From the NCBI GenBank assembly GCA_934352055.1, contig CAKRJY010000003.1, forward strand, positions 1-64,000: 64,000 nucleotides of DNA, read 5' to 3'. Below are positions 61,703-64,000 of this stretch, piece by piece (positions within the stretch are counted from its first letter, which is position 1; every line of letters starts with the position of its first letter). The notes under the pieces were generated by a model. The model saw nothing but the letters and a program-made list of their open reading frames with translations, ran no database searches and was not told the origin of the DNA. Position numbers and translations under genes: made by a program. Origin of the DNA: an uncultured Lachnospiraceae bacterium. Lineage in GTDB: Bacteria > Bacillota > Clostridia > Lachnospirales > Lachnospiraceae.

Positions 61703-61731
61703 TATATAAAAAGAACGTTGGTCTATGCCAA
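61703..61731 (-). promoter_or_regulatory. Minus-strand promoter of the D,D-carboxypeptidase gene
   Basis: On the minus strand TTGGCA (61731-61726) and TATATA (61708-61703) are 17 bases apart, 32 bases before the ATG. It stands back to back with the scpA promoter. Confidence 0.6.
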
Positions 61732-61735
61732 AAAC

Positions 61736-61764
61736 TTGAAATTCCTTATAAAACCCGATATAAT
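61736..61764 (+). promoter_or_regulatory. Promoter of scpA-scpB
   Basis: TTGAAA (61736-61741), 17 bases, TATAAT (61759-61764), 27 bases before the chosen scpA start. Confidence 0.82.
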
Positions 61765-61791
61765 AGAATGGATTTTGCGTGAGGTATGAAA

Positions 61792-62541
61792 ATGGAATTA
61801 GAATTTAAATTACAGGTGTTTGAAGGTCCATTGGATTTGCTTTTACACCTGTTAGATAAGAATAAAGTCAGTATTTATGATATTCCGATTGTGGAAATTA
61901 CAAATCAATATATGGAATATATCAGGCAGATGCAAAAACAGGATCTGAATATTGTAAGTGAATTTATGGTTATGGCTGCAACGCTTTTGGATATTAAGTC
62001 TAAAATGCTTCTTCCTGCGGATCCTACGGACGAAGAGGAGGAAGAAGATCCACGTGCAGAATTGGTACAGCAGTTGTTGGAATATAAGTTATACAAATGT
62101 ATGGCATTTGAGTTAAAAGATCGTCAGGTGGACGCATCTCATATATTTTATAAGGAGCCAACGGTTCCAGAAGAAGTGTTGGCATACCAGCCACCGGTGG
62201 ATACCAAAGAACTTGTATCTGATTTGACGCTAAACCAGTTAAATGACATTTTTAAGTCAGTATTAAAGAGACAAAAGGATAAAATCGATCCGATTCGTTC
62301 CAAGTTTGGCGAAATTCGTAAAGAAGAAGTCTCTTTGGACGATAAAATGGCGAGTTTATCAGAATATGCCACCCAACACAAGAATTTTAGCTTTCGTCAG
62401 TTGTTGGAGAAGCAGAGTTCAAAAATGGAAGTCATTGTAACATTTCTTGCCATATTAGAATTGATGAAATCTGGGAAAATTTTAATTTCGCAAGAGCATA
62501 CGTTTGATGACATACGGATTGAATCGAAGATTGCAGCATAA
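61792..62541 (+). CDS. scpA: Segregation and condensation protein A
   Basis: The start at 61792 is preferred because GAGG (61781-61784) is 7 bases away, against 1 base for the ATG at 61786. The 249-residue kleisin shows FKLQVFEGPLDLLLHLLDKNKVSIYDIPI at the N-terminus, FMVMAATLLDIKSKMLLP, and a C-terminal winged helix (VTFLAILELMKSGKI). It bridges SMC heads and helps chromosome segregation with ScpB. Confidence 0.96.
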   Translation: MELEFKLQVFEGPLDLLLHLLDKNKVSIYDIPIVEITNQYMEYIRQMQKQDLNIVSEFMVMAATLLDIKSKMLLPADPTDEEEEEDPRAELVQQLLEYKLYKCMAFELKDRQVDASHIFYKEPTVPEEVLAYQPPVDTKELVSDLTLNQLNDIFKSVLKRQKDKIDPIRSKFGEIRKEEVSLDDKMASLSEYATQHKNFSFRQLLEKQSSKMEVIVTFLAILELMKSGKILISQEHTFDDIRIESKIAA

Positions 62542-62557
62542 GGAGATTAGATAGATT

Positions 62558-63130
62558 ATGGATGAAAAGCAAATGGAATCCATCATAGAGGGGATATTGT
62601 TTACCTTTGGCGAAGCGGTGGAACCATCGCGTATTGCGAAAGCATTAGAGGTTGAAACAAAAGATGTAATAAAGACATTAGAACATATGAAAGAATCCTG
62701 GAAAGAGCAGGAGCGTGGCATACAGCTGATGGAATTGGATGGTTCGTATCAGATGTGTACGACACCGGAACTTTATGAATATCTCATTCGCATGGCAAAA
62801 CAGCCACGAAAACATGTTTTGACGGATGTACTTTTGGAAACGTTGTCTATCATTGCTTATAAACAGCCAATCACAAAGTCAGAAATCGAAAAAATTCGTG
62901 GTGTATCATGTGACCATGCAGTAAGTAAACTGGTAGAATATTCGCTTGTTACGGAACTTGGACGTTTGGATGCGCCGGGACGACCAATGCTCTTTGGAAC
63001 AACGGAAGAATTTTTACGTTCGTTTGGCGTATCTTCTATTGAAGAACTTCCAACTCCTACACCGGATCTGGTGGAAGAGTTCAAACAGCAGGCAGAAGCG
63101 GAAATTAAATTGGATGTCGGGGGAGAATAA
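62558..63130 (+). CDS. scpB: Segregation and condensation protein B
   Basis: The 190-residue protein has two winged-helix domains with IEGILFTFGEAVEPSRIAKAL, VLLETLSIIAYKQPITKSEIEKIRGV (given as LSIIAYKQPITKSEIE) and LGRLDAPGRPMLFGTT. It dimerises and binds ScpA. It follows scpA by 16 bases. Confidence 0.96.
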   Translation: MDEKQMESIIEGILFTFGEAVEPSRIAKALEVETKDVIKTLEHMKESWKEQERGIQLMELDGSYQMCTTPELYEYLIRMAKQPRKHVLTDVLLETLSIIAYKQPITKSEIEKIRGVSCDHAVSKLVEYSLVTELGRLDAPGRPMLFGTTEEFLRSFGVSSIEELPTPTPDLVEEFKQQAEAEIKLDVGGE

Positions 63131-63198
63131 AAGAATCCCTGTCATAATCGTTACAAAGATCTCATATTTTTTTAAAAACTGTGAAGAAGGATAAAAAC

Positions 63199-64000
63199 GT
63201 GCAGTTTATAAAAAAAATGGGGTCTTTTTTTCTTGCCTGTGTGATGATTCTTATAGTATTTCCCCTTCATACAAATGCTTCTGAAAAAACAATTGCACCA
63301 GAAAGTATTCATGCACTTTCGGCAGTAGTATTAGACGGTGATACCGGGCGTGTACTATATGAAAAAGGAGGAAATACAAAACGTGCAAATGCAAGTACGA
63401 CCAAGATTATGACCTGTATTTTGGCACTCGAAAATGCGCAGGAAAACGATGTGGTTAAAATTTCTGCTTATGCGGCATCTATGCCTCGCGTAAAACTTGG
63501 AGTGACAGAGGGGGAATATTATTATATGGGAGACTTGTTGCACTCGTTAATGCTGGAGTCCCATAACGATGTTGCTGTTGCAATTGCGGAGCATGTGGAC
63601 GGAAGTGTTGCAGCATTTAGCAATCGTATGAATGAATTGGCAAAAGAAATAGGGTGTGAGAATACCTGCTTTTTGACACCGAATGGATTAGATGCCACGG
63701 AGGGGGACAACACACACGGAACAACAGCAGAAGACCTGGCGCGTATTATGCGATATTGTACCTGGCAATCACCCATGGCAGCACGCTTTTTAGAAATTAC
63801 ACAAACACCACAATATACATTTTCAGATTTAAAACAGCAGGAAGGAGGGGGATTTGTTCCGGGGAATCGAAGCTTTTTATGTACAAATCATAATGCCTAT
63901 TTACAGCGGAATGCAGATTGCCTTTCCGGAAAGACAGGTTTTACATCAGACGCTGGGTATTGCTATGTCACATCACTTGCTTCCGGTGAGAAAACAATTG
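63199..64000 (+). CDS. D-alanyl-D-alanine carboxypeptidase, second copy (partial, runs off the window)
   Basis: Translation from GTG 63199, with GAAGG 8 bases upstream, gives 267 codons open to the window end. It has a signal peptide (about 5-28), SxxK in ASTTKIM, S-x-N in ESHNDVAVA and KTG in SGKTGFT, so it is a penicillin-binding carboxypeptidase of the same class as the minus-strand gene 1.5 kb away, though clearly diverged. It may be co-transcribed with scpAB (68 bases after scpB). The C-terminal domain and end are outside the window. Confidence 0.9.
   Translation, partial: MQFIKKMGSFFLACVMILIVFPLHTNASEKTIAPESIHALSAVVLDGDTGRVLYEKGGNTKRANASTTKIMTCILALENAQENDVVKISAYAASMPRVKLGVTEGEYYYMGDLLHSLMLESHNDVAVAIAEHVDGSVAAFSNRMNELAKEIGCENTCFLTPNGLDATEGDNTHGTTAEDLARIMRYCTWQSPMAARFLEITQTPQYTFSDLKQQEGGGFVPGNRSFLCTNHNAYLQRNADCLSGKTGFTSDAGYCYVTSLASGEKTI

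Noticed and set aside
1..64000. Insertion sequences, prophage, integrase or attachment sites
   Set aside because: No transposase, integrase or flanking duplication was found; the single tRNA gene has no duplicated end nearby.

Overview
The window looks like a chromosomal segment of a low-GC, Gram-positive clostridium, most likely a member of the Lachnospiraceae. This rests on gene content and order: PolC, the uppS-cdsA-dxr-rseP-ispG-polC string, the rimP-nusA-rnpM-ylxQ-infB-rbfA-nrnA-truB-ribF string, an L20-type leader before infC, AGGAGG-like ribosome binding sites, and a DUF4860 pilus-like operon with a BTAD-type regulator. A genus cannot be assigned from sequence reading alone.

Region 1 (1-6.3 kb). 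After the tail of an AraC-family regulator and a terminator comes a compact operon resembling a small type IV pilus or type II secretion module. It encodes a transglutaminase-like lipoprotein, a PilC/GspF platform protein, four pilin-like or single-pass membrane proteins, a PilT-type ATPase and a BTAD regulator. No PilB/GspE assembly ATPase, prepilin peptidase or secretin is present here.

Region 2 (6.4-21.9 kb) is the most unusual part: a complete accessory Sec (SecA2/SecY2) export locus with its serine-rich repeat adhesin. The order is SRRP, a perfect 13-bp hairpin, secY2, asp1, asp2, asp3, secA2, gtfA, gtfB. Two unassigned genes follow in the same direction: a membrane protein shaped like a SipW-type signal peptidase but without visible catalytic residues, and a Lon-like AAA+ ATPase without the protease domain and with Asn at the Walker B Asp position. 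GtfA/GtfB should glycosylate the adhesin, Asp1-3 should modify and escort it, and SecA2/SecY2 should export it. The adhesin lacks both the KxYKxGKxW signal motif and an LPXTG anchor. The two extra genes are candidates for unrecognised parts of the pathway.

Region 3 (21.9-29.6 kb) holds a two-gene transporter island (AGCS and AEC families, with visibly more GC-rich codons) ending in tandem hairpins and a terminator. Then come a chemoreceptor overlapping a polysaccharide deacetylase, a bactofilin, pyrH and frr.

Region 4 (29.6-44.7 kb) carries isoprenoid, phospholipid and replication genes (uppS to polC), then pheA and a polyphosphate cluster (Ppx/GppA-like with HD domain, ppk, HAD phosphatase).

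Region 5 (44.7-64 kb) is translation and RNA metabolism: infC (AUU start, attenuated L20-type leader)-rpmI-rplT, galE, tRNA-Glu(CTC), the nusA-infB operon, rpsO and pnp with structured leaders. Envelope genes are interspersed: an SH3-NlpC/P60 hydrolase behind two WalR-like boxes and a consensus promoter, a cytoplasmic-type subtilase, and two D,D-carboxypeptidases flanking scpA-scpB. No stretch over 300 bases lacks a gene, and I saw no insertion sequence, prophage, CRISPR array or rRNA.
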